From: Carposina sasakii
Lineage: Eukaryota > Arthropoda > Insecta > Lepidoptera > Carposinidae
Reading direction: 5' to 3'
Assembly (NCBI GenBank): GCA_014607495.2
Contig: CP053170.1
Location: 4,216,001-4,280,000, forward strand
DNA length: 64,000 nt
In this document: in pieces, positions 30,962 to 42,589 of the stretch
Layout of the letters: each line of letters opens with the position of its first letter
Numbering within the stretch: the first letter of the stretch is position 1
The notes under the pieces: model-generated
Seen by the model: only the letters and a program-made list of their open reading frames with translations
Database searches by the model: none
What the model was told of the DNA's origin: nothing
Made by a program: the position numbers and the translations under genes

Positions 30962-33900
30962 ATGGGTAAAACAAGCAAAGTGGTCGTTTGTGGTATGAAA
31001 GGCGTAGGTAAAACTGCTATTTTGGAACAGCTTATTTACGGCAATGTAAACCTTAAGTCTTGCTTTTACCCTACCATTGAAGATATTTACGTGGCTAACA
31101 TAGAAACAGATAGAGGATCGAAGGAGCGCGTCTGTTTCTACGATACTGCTGGCCTGGAGCCCCCGCTTACAGGCGAGTCTAAAGGTTTAGAGAGTTCAAA
31201 TTATTGTCAAAGCTTATTGCTTTGCCAGCACCAAAACCTTCATCATTTCACCATGCAGCTGTTTTCTTAGTTTAAACTGCCTACTTGCATTATGAGGAGT
31301 AATGTTTGGTAAAGTTAAAATATTTTAATAATTGATATTCTTGTCTATATAAAAAAAATAATATTCTTAACTGAACTACATATTCATCACACCTCATACA
31401 TTTTTATATTTTTTATTCACATTATTTCATATTTTGCTAGTTTGTAGAAATTAGTGTGCTTACATTCATAATACAGAAACATTTAGATACATTATTGATG
31501 CTTCAGTGCAAAAAGTTTTCTAATGAAACAAACCTCAATTAGTTGATTACTATTTGGGTGAAAGTAGCTACTGTGTGTCATAATCAGAGGTCGGAATTAG
31601 GTAGAGTCATTTATGTACTTGCATCGAAATGTTGATATTAATGTGGACCTTCCCAGGATTTCTAATGGACAATCCCGTGTGGCCAACAATATTACAAATA
31701 AATAATAATAAAACCCTCAGAGATAGACAAATAAAACCAAGATAATTAACATAAAATTTCTGCTTTTTAAAATTAATACCGGAATTTGAGGCATATCCAC
31801 TTTATTCTTTCGTTGTATGAAATCAGTGCAAGTACATAAATGACTCTACCTAATTCCGACCTCTGGTGATAATAATAAAGCTTTTTTATTTCCCACAATA
31901 CACATGGCCTCCTCCATTCCTTCCACTTTGCAAGGTCCACGGCCAGCCTTGACCATAGTGGTCCTGCGGTTTGCATCAAGTCAACTTAACTTTTAAAGTT
32001 GGTAGAAACACATGTCCAAATAAAACTCACAATTTAATTTAATGTCTCCTTACACATACTCAGAAGATAATATGAACTAGGAATGTATAAAGTACAATTG
32101 ATCAAGTGTAACTGATTGAAGCATTCATAGTAAGCTTGTTTCCGTATATACCATTTAAATTCAAAATACTTTATTTGCACAAATTAAGGTGAAATTGCTT
32201 ATTTGCATGTTAGTTGGCTTTAGAATCTCGTTATTGACATGCGAAAATTCTGTGTTCTTAAAAGTAATTTATAAAAGCAATTTGTATTATACTTAACTAA
32301 TTAACAACAGTAGTAATAAAAAATATTAATAAAAAAAGAAATGGAAGAAATTCTTCACCCGAGTGGGAATAATAATAAACATTATGCAAAATAAAATAAA
32401 ATGTCACAGATTATTTTAAATACCACCACCATTACATTGTCATATGACATTGAGTGCCTTCTTTATTAAAATGGTGTAGGGCACATCCCTACACACATCC
32501 GCCCACACATACAAGCCATTGTAAGGTTGCCAAATATATGTGCAGAATATGCTAAATGTGCTGCCATTGTGGTGCTTCAATCTATGTAGTGACAGCACTC
32601 CATCTATTGTTATCTTATATGAACTGAGCATGGAGAAGAAATAAAAGAGGAAGTGAAGTATGGGACGAGGGGAGCATCCTAACACTATAGCCCTGCCCAT
32701 TTACATAGAAACCACCTTGAAGTGACTAGCCAAACTGCTTGCATAAGCGTGTGGTTACAGCTACTGCGTTTCACACACTGGCCCTGAAGCTCCGCCCCTA
32801 TCATGACGTCATGGCCTAACACACAACTTAGTTCATAGTCTCACCTCCTTTTTAATACCTTCTCCATGGAACTGAGGTATTTTTATGTGCAAATTATTGT
32901 TTAGAGAGTTTAAAATGAGTTTAGTTTTATCAAATATATATAATTATTATTGTAAATATTTATACATGTAGGTAATTGCATTTCTTGTTATTAAATAAAA
33001 TTTCCGTAATTATCTAATCTATCTTATATCATTTATATGTTATGATTTCGCTAAGCTACTGGCACATGTAAAATAATTTACACTGCTTTCCAGCAAATTG
33101 TGTGCACTAAAGACTTAATATGTAGGTATAGTTTCACAAAATTTAAAGTAAAACAAATCGAGTTTGCTAATGATTTGGTTTACTAAGATAGATATGCTTT
33201 TATTTCACATGTTGGCCCCATAAAGATTTTGTAATGTGTTATGCTCAAAGACTGAAAACCCTCATAAAGCGAAAAATGGCTCACAACGTGTTACAATAGT
33301 GAACAAGGTTCAACGCGAAATTCGTGTCATGGCATTCTTCCTATAGGCAGGTTACAGTTAAATTAAATAATTTGAAACCATTTTTAATGCAGCGCTTGTT
33401 CTGAGACTAATATAGCAAGACCAATATTGCAAAGCACTGTGCATAGTAATCAAATACGACCCATATGCGTCGTGGCATTCCATCACTACCACAACGCGTT
33501 ATGCTCGAAAAGCATATCAGCCACAACATCGTGGTAGTTCGTTTTCATTAAAGCCATGCCAAGAATTTCGCGTAGTGGCTGTTTCACTATTGCCACAATG
33601 CGTTGTGAGTTATGAGCGTTACAATTAAATAAGCGTTTTTGGTTTTTGAGCGTAACAAACAATAATGTAAGATGTAGGTATGTACATCCGCTTTAAGACC
33701 GCACGGCCCCCTGATTACTTAATTTGCAATAGCAAAGCCGAAGCAATGCGATAGCGAAAATTGTACAATATTCGCCTTGATATATATATCAAAGTTCCTT
33801 TGAAATTCATTTTACGTAATACGAATTTGACAAGCAATCAGCGATTTTTGTACAATTTTCGCTGGTAATAAAGGGGCCGTTCTCCTAGTTCACTGTCAAG

Positions 33901-34978
33901 CCAAGTTCACCAATATTAATAGTTGTATGTACAAGTCGCAGTGTAACAAAACCCTCTCTTATGATAAATGGTATAAGAATCGTAATTGAACAGGTCCCCC
34001 GCAGTCTCCGACCATGCAGCTCACGGCCAATCAGGTCCTGCAGCGGCACTACCTTGGCTTCGCTGAGGGGTTTGTCATGGTCTATGACACCACTAGGCCA
34101 GAGTCTTTGGACGTGCTCATGTATTTGAAGAAGGATATTGATAGGAATAAGGATAAGAAAGAGGTGAGTATTGTTCCCAAAATGGTCTAGTACAAAACTG
34201 CACGATTACGTAGGAGATCAGTGACAAGCCAGCTCATCACCTGAGAGAAACACCCTGAGTTCCTAAGTCGACTCTTACGTTACAACTTGAACGAAGGAGA
34301 TGCAGCTGATATGATGAAGCCCCGCATCAACACAGCTCGGTGACTATTGACAAACCCTCCCTTTGGCAGTATAGCCTTGTGGCGTGCGCTGGGGTAGGCT
34401 ACGTCCAGCAGTCGACGACAATAGGCTGATGTGTGTGTAATATTCACACACACACTTCACAACACATTGACCTAGTCCCACACTAAGATCCCTAAGGTGT
34501 CTTGTGTCGTGGGTACTAAGCAACGGTAAATACCGAGATACTTATAGAAACATCCATGACTCGGAAACAAACATCGATATTCATTATATCAATGTTTGCA
34601 CCTACCGGGATTCGAAATCAGGACCTATGGCGTTGCAGGCAGGGCTACTACCTGCTACACCAATCAGTCGTCGATATATCTATTAGTTACTACTATATAC
34701 TTTTGTTTAAATTCCAGGTAGTAATGCTAGTAATAGGCAACAGAACCGGCCCGGACGACGCAAACAGCCTCGAAAACACCTGCTCAAAGGCGGCAAACTG
34801 GTGCGCTAGAGAAAAGATCCGCCATTTTGAAGTCACAGCCATCGACCGCCCGTCTCTATACGAGCCGTTTATCTACTTAACGTCTCGTTTGAACCCGGTA
34901 CAAAATAAAACGGGTTTTCCCCAACTGAGTACGTTAAGTAAACTAACCCAGAAGAACAATAGGAGCGATGCTATGTAA
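30962..34978 (+). CDS. NKIRAS: NF-kappa-B inhibitor-interacting Ras-like protein (kappaB-Ras), three exons
   Basis: Exon 1 30962 to 31172 or 31184, exon 2 33994-34163, exon 3 34718-34978. Exon 2 and 3 borders are clean (CAG/GT..., GAG/GTGAGT, TTCCAG/GTA). Exon 1 ends either at a GC donor (ACAG/GCGAGT, 31172) or at AAAG/GTTTAG (31184); both keep phase 1, giving 213 or 217 aa. Atypical small GTPase of the NF-kB pathway in animals. P-loop GMKGVGKT at residues 11-18 has Lys where Ras has Gly12; switch II reads YDTAGLE, Leu for Ras Gln61; the NKxD motif is replaced by GNRT. These are the deviations known for kappaB-Ras proteins. No CAAX box (ends RSDAM). Exon 3 opens the 5.6-kb tandem duplication. 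Confidence 0.92.
31585..31865. mobile_element. hAT-type MITE in kappaB-Ras intron 1
   Basis: Ends CAGAGGTCGGAATTAGGTAG and its inverse complement, about 38 bp of matching arms. Flanks GTCATAAT (31577-31584) and GTGATAAT (31866-31873) are an 8-bp target duplication with one mismatch. 281 bp, no ORF. Confidence 0.8.
33237..33658. mobile_element. MITE with TGTTAYGCTCAAA ends
   Basis: Left end TGTTATGCTCAAAGACTGAA, right end inverted TGTTACGCTCAAAAACCAAA; further inverted matches inside (CTCACAACG ... CGTTGTGAG, CAATAGTGAA ... TTCACTATTG). 420 bp in kappaB-Ras intron 1, non-coding. Confidence 0.6.
33706..33876. mobile_element. MITE, GCAAAGCGATAGCG family
   Basis: About 170 bp with CCCCCTGATTA...GCAAAGC(C/G) left and ...AATAAAGGGG right. 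Related copies at 39264-39426 and 45129-45270 (the two tandem-duplication copies; the second has lost about 20 bp internally). Fragments in DPM1 intron 4 near 23631 and 28240. Confidence 0.6.
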
Positions 34979-35686
34979 CGGTACGTTTTTAATCTGTGCC
35001 CCTTCTGCTACCAACCGTAGGTTGGTTGTCTCTTGTGACCTTTCATGTCATGTCGTTCAGTGTTTCTTTGGTAATAAGCGTAGTTGAGGCAGCTTGAGGT
35101 GAGTGATTGCAACATTATGTCATATCTAAAAGTCATACAGAGCAATAAGAACTGCACAAAGTAAGTGTATACTAAGTCCTTTATAGGTAAAGTCGTCATA
35201 CAGCGCACCCAGAGGACTTAGTGTGAGTTTTTATTTTGAACTCGTTAGCGTTAATGTAATGGAGTCAACCAATCACATTATGGCACGATGACGTGATGTT
35301 ATAAAAATCGATTTCAATGTGAAAATTCGCATTGAGTATTCTGGGATAATCTCTAGTGGATTTGACGCTTACGTGTAAAACATGTCGCTATCACACCTTT
35401 CATGTGGCGTGATAGGTGATTAGCCAATGTATAACATCGTTTTGCATTGCCGTGACATTCGTCTAACAGCGGTTCGACATTATCACGTCGTCATCCCTAA
35501 GTCCGTAATGAACGCGTGGAATGTAATCGAATCGATAGAGGTTCATCTTCGACGCGTTTGCTCCAATAGGACGGATGATATGAAGAGTGTTGCGACAATG
35601 TACGTCGATGCTAAATGATGTTATCTTTGTCTAACACCTCGTACACTGCTCTGGCTCAATCCTATACTGTAATGTGTGTTCGTACA

Positions 35687-35951
35687 CAGGGTGTAACAGA
35701 AAGGGTTGCTGATGTTAAGCGAAAAGCTGTATAAATAGCCCACTAGAGAGAACTTATTTCCAAAATTTGAGACTCGAAATCACATTTTTATTTTTCAAGA
35801 TTGTATGAAAATTTCTGAGATATTTAAAAATTCTCCATACTATCGGGAAAAATAAACATGTGATTTCGGATCTCAAATTTTGTGGATAGGTTCTCTATAG
35901 TGGGCTGTTTACATAGCTTTTCGCTTAACATACCCTTTTTATTACACCCTG
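35687..35951. mobile_element. CAGGGTGTAACA MITE, copy 3 (duplication copy 1)
   Basis: Same family as 16808-17067; its counterpart 41302-41566 sits at the same place in duplication copy 2, so this insertion predates the duplication. Confidence 0.8.
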
Positions 35952-38900
35952 TATAATCTAAACTGTGCTTATTACTAAAGAAGAATTCTATCGCCGTTGA
36001 TATTGTGATCTAGAATCGTTCAGACAATGAAATTACTTATGTTATAAAAACTGGTCTATAATGCCTCTATAGGCATAGTACCTATGTAATGCGTAAAAAT
36101 TGGCTATTACATGACATTTTAAACATCAATAGATAGATTATTACGTATAATACAAGGGCTAGGAAAATTAACATCTTTACTAGCGATTTTTTATCGCAAT
36201 TTGCAAAGGTATCGATACATTTCCTCGAATAGCCGTTATTTCCCGAAGATCGCAATATCATCGCATAGAAACCATCTTTTGCCTTGTTTGGTGTTACATG
36301 TCAAACATCACTTACTCTTATACTTACTACCTACTGCTTATATTCAAACTATTAGGTCTAGTTCAAAATCTTTAAATAAGTCTAGCGCTTCTTTTAAAAG
36401 ACAACAAAAAAAATGTAGCATGACTTTGATCGTAAAAAAACCTAATACACAAATAAGTAGGCTACAAAGAAGAACACAAACTGTGCTTCATTAGCTCTCG
36501 ACAAAAAAGTTACAAAGCTTGATGGCAAAAAACTAGCTAGCACGTAGATAGTTGTGGCAAAGTGAAAGTCTAATTAAATAAATCTAAATTGTCAACATTG
36601 CTCATAACAATAGACTCAATTAGCTAATTTCGTGTTAGAAACAGTTCTGCATTATTATAAAAGTAAACACTTACCTACGACGAGAGGTCTTACGTTTAAG
36701 TCCTCGATATATATCGTTACTTACCCCAATCTAGGTACCCATATAATAGTTTTTTAAATAAAATAAGCCATTCACCTCTTCTCAAAAATACTTAATAACT
36801 TAATTACCTAATAATATTTACGAGTAGTGTGTGTAGCGCGTATTATAAACATTAATAAATCAGCCCCATAATTTTATTTTGTTTATACATTGTCATTCAT
36901 TAGAACAGCGGGGGCGTAGATTTACTAGATATTAATAATATTAATAATTAAGTATAAGTATTAGACTAATAAAATTAGACTTAATCATCAAAATCCTATA
37001 AATGTTATTCTTAAAGTACCTTCCTTAGATAATTTTAATAATCTACGTACTTAAAGTTTTCAAACGTGCAATATTGTTAAAATAAAGATGAACGAAATCC
37101 TCCTTGATTGTTTGCCAACCAATAGACAAATCAACCGACGGGTATAGAGGATTTTGCAAGTTTTAAGTTGAACGTTTACTTTAAAACAGCTACGACGGCG
37201 ATGCATACAATAGCATGGACATTGGATAAGGCGGAGGTGGTCGAGATACTAATTTCTCATTGCCTCCCTTCGCTATCGCCCAAACGTTTCGCTGTTTTCC
37301 TGCTTTTAGAGCTTTCGTTAAACAGAGAGGTAGAGAGAGATGAAATTCGTAGATTAAACCTTCAACTTCAACTTCTGCCGATTGATTTTGTTCTGTAGTA
37401 TTGCAATTTGTCGCTATCAAATTGTAAAGAGCAAAGCTTAGTACTTATAGCTTGATACCTAAAGATGTACCTATACCTATATGTAAACGCCATTTAAGTA
37501 CTATAAAATGTGCACGTCTAGGGGTTAACAGTTTTACGAGCAACAGCGAATTCCGCAATAGTTCCAGCAAAAGACTTTTCATTCATTCGAACACGCTAAA
37601 TAAAGACTTCCTATTGGAAGCATTCGATAACTTTGCGAACTTCACTGTCGTTTGTAACATTGTTACATTGACTAAGACCCCTGACTTTTATTATATTCTG
37701 ACCACATTAAGCTTGCATCTTAGATAACCTTAGATAACTGCATTGTTTGTATCTATTGCGGATAACTGATCAATGGTTAGCATAGTAGGCTCTCTAGAAA
37801 CTAAATAGTCATAACAATTTTTGGTCTCTTTTAGTAAATTAGGAATTTTAACTTTAATCTGTAAAAAATTTGATCTCTGTAGAAAATTTTACAAAACCTA
37901 TTCACTTATTCTAACATAAGTTTAAAATGCTTTTATTATCCACTGAATCTGATATTAAATGTATTAATGTAGGCTAATTAAATCCTGGATAAATTGTCGC
38001 ATATAATAAATAGCCACATTCTTCCTCATTTTATATAACTATTCTGTACTTAGTTAAATAGCTTACTTACTTTCAAATTGTTGAGATAATTTATTCTTTG
38101 GTGAGTTCTTCCTTTTCTTGTTTCTGTTAAAACAACCCAGTTTTGTAATTTGTATGTGTGTTAATTTATTAATTCTTCCAATAAACGAGGTAGGAATTTT
38201 TAACATGTAGGTAGCTTGCTTTTATAGTATGCACTCATATTGGACCAAAAAATCTCGATTTCTTTTATTCAAGATGGGTGTGTCCTATACCAAAGATGTC
38301 CCGCCCCTTTTAGCAAATTTTAATGACTAAGAAAAAATGAAATTAATTTATTCTAATTGTGCAAGTGTTTAAGTTTAATAAATTCGTTTTTCTTTACACT
38401 TCATTGTATTTTCTTTCCCAACTTTAGGGTTTTCTTACGATCCTTGCTTATAACATCCCGTGTAGTTAAAACGAATTGCGATACCACAATGTCATGCAGG
38501 CCCACAGAACAGGCGTATCGGCTATCTTTTTGACACATACTATAGTAATCAAAAGGCGTAATTATATGATCATCAACTGGAAACTAGAAGTGACATGTAT
38601 ATGCCTGTGTTGGCAAATTTACTTCTAAATTCACTTCCATTTGTGACTTTCATTATGTGATTATCACTATGAAATGTCAAAAAAGATAGCCGATACGGGG
38701 ACAGGTGAAAAGAAAAGAAAATTTTAGATAGGTACTGTAAAAAAATACATAGAAATACTGGCATTACTTTTATTTTGCGTTTCGAAATATATTGTTGTTA
38801 CAGACATCTTATAGATTAATATCATCAATTTTATACTACACCTATGGGATAACTTCCCGAAGCTTACTACAGAACAGTACTTACTAAAGCTCGACATCAG

Positions 38901-39887
38901 TTTGAGCGAATATCTACAGATTTAGGAAATTATAAGGAAAAAAGTAGGTAAGTAAGTATATCATTTTAGCGAACAGAAAATTTGAAATTAAATACATAAT
39001 AAATTAATAGTGCTAAGAACTTATCTGAGGGTGTAATGCGTTTGATATCGACCAATCAAATTCATTGACATCATGATCAAAGGTATATGATTGGTGGATA
39101 TTATGTACACGCATCCGTAGCTTAGCATAGCATACCTATATATTTATAATACATACAGTCACGCCCATTATTCCCCAAAAAGGTTGGGCAAAAGTGTGCA
39201 AATTACACACCTAATTTTCACCAGTTAGCTTTTTAAGTCCCATAGCACAGCAAAGATATCTCCGCCCCCTGATTATGTAAAAGCAAAGCGATAGCGAAAA
39301 TTTTACAATATTCGCCTTGAAATGTCAAAGTTCCTTTGAAATTCATTTTATGTAACACGAATTTGACAAGCAATCAGCGATGTTTGTACAATTATCGCTA
39401 TCGCTTTGCTTTTAGGTAGTAAGGGGTCTGGAAATGCAGCATTAAAAGTCACAACGCCTGTAACCGATATGCGTTGCTGGTGTTCAATGTAGAGAAGTAA
39501 AATTCACGATAACGAATGTCGATGCGAAACGATGTTATGTCTAAGCACCCTGGGATTAATCACTTAACTATACCCTTAAAATTGGTCGGAAGTGGCACCA
39601 TGTGGTCCTATCGGCCCTTGGTGCTCTGCCTACGCCGTAAGGGATAAAAGCGTGATTATATGTATGTATGTATGTAAGATCACTTAAATGCATTTTTAGA
39701 CCCAAATGGGTCGGTGTTGGGACTTGAGCGGCGCCTATGGGTGCTAGAATGGTATAATATGTATATAGGTACCTATAGGTGGTATTAGGCTGGCTGTCCA
39801 ATTACAAAGTGGAGGAGGAATGGGACAATCTTATTCTGTAAGGTGAAGTTGCATAGATATTAGACAATATTAAAGTACTGTAGGTAT

Positions 39888-39965
39888 TGACACGCGGAAT
39901 GCAGAGGTCGTGGATTCGATTCCCACCCGGGTGAGATTTTTTTTCCATTTCTTTATTAATAATTT
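39888..39965 (+). repeat. 5'-truncated SINE, private to duplication copy 1
   Basis: 78 bp from within the tRNA-like domain (GGAATGCAGAGGTCGTGG) through B box (GATTCGATTCCC) to a TTATTAATAATTT tail; same family as 5565-6074. TACTGTAGGTAT flanks it at 39876-39887 and 39966-39977. The matching site in copy 2 (45719-45730, TACAGTAGGTAT) is empty. Confidence 0.9.
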
Positions 39966-40330
39966 TACTGTAGGTATAGTTTAAAGTCATGTAGGAAGGT
40001 AGGTAGGTACTTGTGAATCTTTTATCTGCACACGTTTATATATTTAGAAAGCTGTTCAGGTCACTGGCTCAGATAAGTTGCTAGCACTGTAAACCATTAT
40101 ACTTATTGCGTAAATAACAGATACAGATTACAATATCAATTGACATGAGTTTTATAAAAAAACATCAAATAGAAAAAGCGATAATTTTAATTTTGAACAA
40201 CAATTTTTAACGACTTACTTTTAGTGTGCATTCGTCCTTATGTTAGTTAAGCGTTACTATCGAATCTCATTTATTTCTCACTTTCGAGTTATCTATTAGT
40301 TACTACTATATACTTTTATTTAAATTCCAG

Positions 40331-40593
40331 GTAGTAATGCTAGTAATAGGCAACAGAACCGGCCCGGACGACGCAAACAGCCTCGAAAACACCTGCTCAA
40401 AGGCGGCAAACTGGTGCGCTAGAGAAAAGATCCGCCATTTTGAAGTCACAGCCATCGACCGCCCGTCTCTCTATACGAGCCGTTTATCTACTTAACGTCT
40501 CGTTTGAACCCGGTACAAAATAAAACGGGTTTTCCCCAACTGAGTACGTTAAGTAAACTAACCCAGAAGAACAATAGGAGCGATGCTATGTAA
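40331..40593 (+). pseudogene. Duplicated kappaB-Ras exon 3, frameshifted
   Basis: Keeps the acceptor AATTCCAG and begins GTAGTAATGCTAGTAATAGG like the true exon, but has an extra CT (CCGTCTCTCTATACG against CCGTCTCTATACG). Reading shifts after residues RPSLY and stops within ten codons, at about 40492. If spliced instead of the true exon it would give a shortened C-terminus; more likely it is silent. Confidence 0.88.
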
Positions 40594-41301
40594 CGGTACG
40601 TTTTTAATCTGTGCCCCTTCTGCTACCAACCGTAGGTTGGTTGTCTCTTGTGACCTTTCATGTCATGTCGTTCAGTGTTTCTTTGGTAATAAGCGTAGTT
40701 GAGGCAGCTTGAGGTGAGTGATTGCAACATTATGTCATATCTAAAAGTCATACAGAGCAATAAGAACTGCACAAAGTAAGTGTATACTAAGTCCTTTATA
40801 GGTAAAGTCGTCATACAGCGCACCCAGAGGACTTAGTGTGAGTTTTTATTTCGAACTCGTTAGTGTTAATGTAATGCAGTCAACCAATCACATTATGGCA
40901 TGATGACGTGATGTTACAAAAATCGATTTCGATGTGAAAATTCGCATTGAGTATTCTGGGATAATCTCTAGTGGATTTGACGCTTACGTGTAAAACATGT
41001 CGCTATCACACCTTTCATGTGGCGTGATAGGTGATTAGCCAATGTATAACATCGTTTTGCATTGCCGTGACATTCGTCTAACAGCGGTTTGACATTATCA
41101 CGTCGTCATCCCTAAGTCCGTAATGAACGCGTGGAATGTAATCGAATCGATAGAGGTTCATCTTCGACGCGTTTGCTCCAATAGGACGGATGATATGAAG
41201 AGTGTTGCGACAACGTACGTCGATGCTAAATGATGTTATCTTTGTCTAACACCTCGTACACTGCTCTGGCTCAATCCTATACTGTAATGTGTGTTCGTAC
41301 A

Positions 41302-41566
41302 CAGGGTGTAACAGAAAGGGTTGCTGATGTTAAGCGAAAAGCTGTATAAATAGCCCACTAGAGAGAACTTATTTCCAAAATTTGAGACTCGAAATCACAT
41401 TTTTATTTTTCAAGATTGTATGAAAATTTCTGAGATATTTAAAAATTCTCCATACTATCTGGAAAAATAAACATGTGATTTCGGATCTCAAATTTTGTGG
41501 ATAGGTTCTCTATAGTGGGCTGTTTACATAGCTTTTCGCTTAACATACCCTTTTTGTTACACCCTG
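41302..41566. mobile_element. CAGGGTGTAACA MITE, copy 4 (duplication copy 2)
   Basis: Counterpart of 35687-35951, with a handful of substitutions. Confidence 0.8.
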
Positions 41567-42331
41567 TATAATCTAAACTGTGCTTATTATTAAAGAAGAA
41601 TTCTATCACCGTTGATATTGTGATCTAGAACCGTTCAGACAATGAAATTACTTATGTTATAAAAACTGGTCTATAATGCCTCTATAGTATAGTATAGTAC
41701 TTATGTAATGCGTAAAAATTGGCTGTGACATTTTAAACATCAATAGATAGATTATTACGTATAATACAAGGGCTAGGAAAATTAACATCTTTACTAGCGA
41801 TTTTTAATCGCAATTTGCAAAGGTGTCGATACATTTCCTCTAATAGCCGTTATTTCCCGAAGATCGCAATATCATCGCATAGAAACCATCTTTTGCCTTG
41901 TTTGGTGTTACATGTCAAACATCACTTACTCTTATACTACCTACTGATTATATTCAAACTATTAGGTCTAGTTCAAAATCTTTAAATAATTCTAGCGCTT
42001 CTTTTAAAAGACAACAAAAAAAATGTAGCATGACTTTGGTCGTAAAAAAACCTAATACATAAATTAGTAGGCTACAAAGAAGAAGACAAACTGTGCTTCA
42101 TTAGCTCTCGACAAAAAAGTTACAAAGCTTGATGGCAAAAAACTAGCTAGCACGTAGATACGAGTAGTTGTAGCAAAGTGAAAGTCTAATTAAATAAATC
42201 TAAATCGTCAACATTGCTCATACATAACAATAGACTTAATTAGCTAATTTCGTGTTAGAAACAGTTCTGCATTATTATAAAAGTAAACCCTTATCTACGA
42301 CGAGAGGTCTTACGTTCAAGTCCTCGATATA

Positions 42332-42589
42332 CAGGGTGTAACAAAAAGGGTATGTTAAGCGAAAAGCTATGTAAATAGCCCACTGTAGAGAAACTGTCCA
42401 AAAAGTGAGACCCGAAATCACATGTTATTTTTTCCCGATAGTATGGAGAATTTTTTAATATCTCAGGAATTTTCATACAATCTTGAAAAATAAAAATGTG
42501 ATTTCGAGTCTCAAATTTTGGAAATAGATTCTCTATAGTAGGCTATTTACATAGCTTTTCGCTTAACATACCCTTTTTGTTACACCCTG
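42332..42589. mobile_element. CAGGGTGTAACA MITE, copy 5, private to duplication copy 2
   Basis: Inserted at CTCGATA/TATGTC with TA at 42330-42331 and 42590-42591. The empty site in copy 1 (about 36707-36718, CTCGATATATATC) shows that insertion followed the duplication. Internal orientation is opposite to copies 3 and 4. Confidence 0.88.

Larger units (their letters stand above)
34677..40289. repeat. Segmental tandem duplication, copy 1 (5.6 kb)
   Basis: Nearly base-for-base repeated in direct orientation at 40290-46039. Contains the true exon 3 of kappaB-Ras (34718-34978), its 3' region, MITEs at 35687-35951 and 39264-39426, and a SINE (39888-39965) missing from copy 2. The junctions share TATCTA (34677, 40290 and 46034). 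Apart from exon 3, no gene was recognised; short frames around 37168 and 37452 are present in both copies but have no start context or family likeness. Confidence 0.95.

Noticed and set aside
37168..37727. ORFs of 76 and 91 codons, present in both tandem copies
   Set aside because: They are repeated only because the DNA is duplicated; no start context, family likeness or splice signals.
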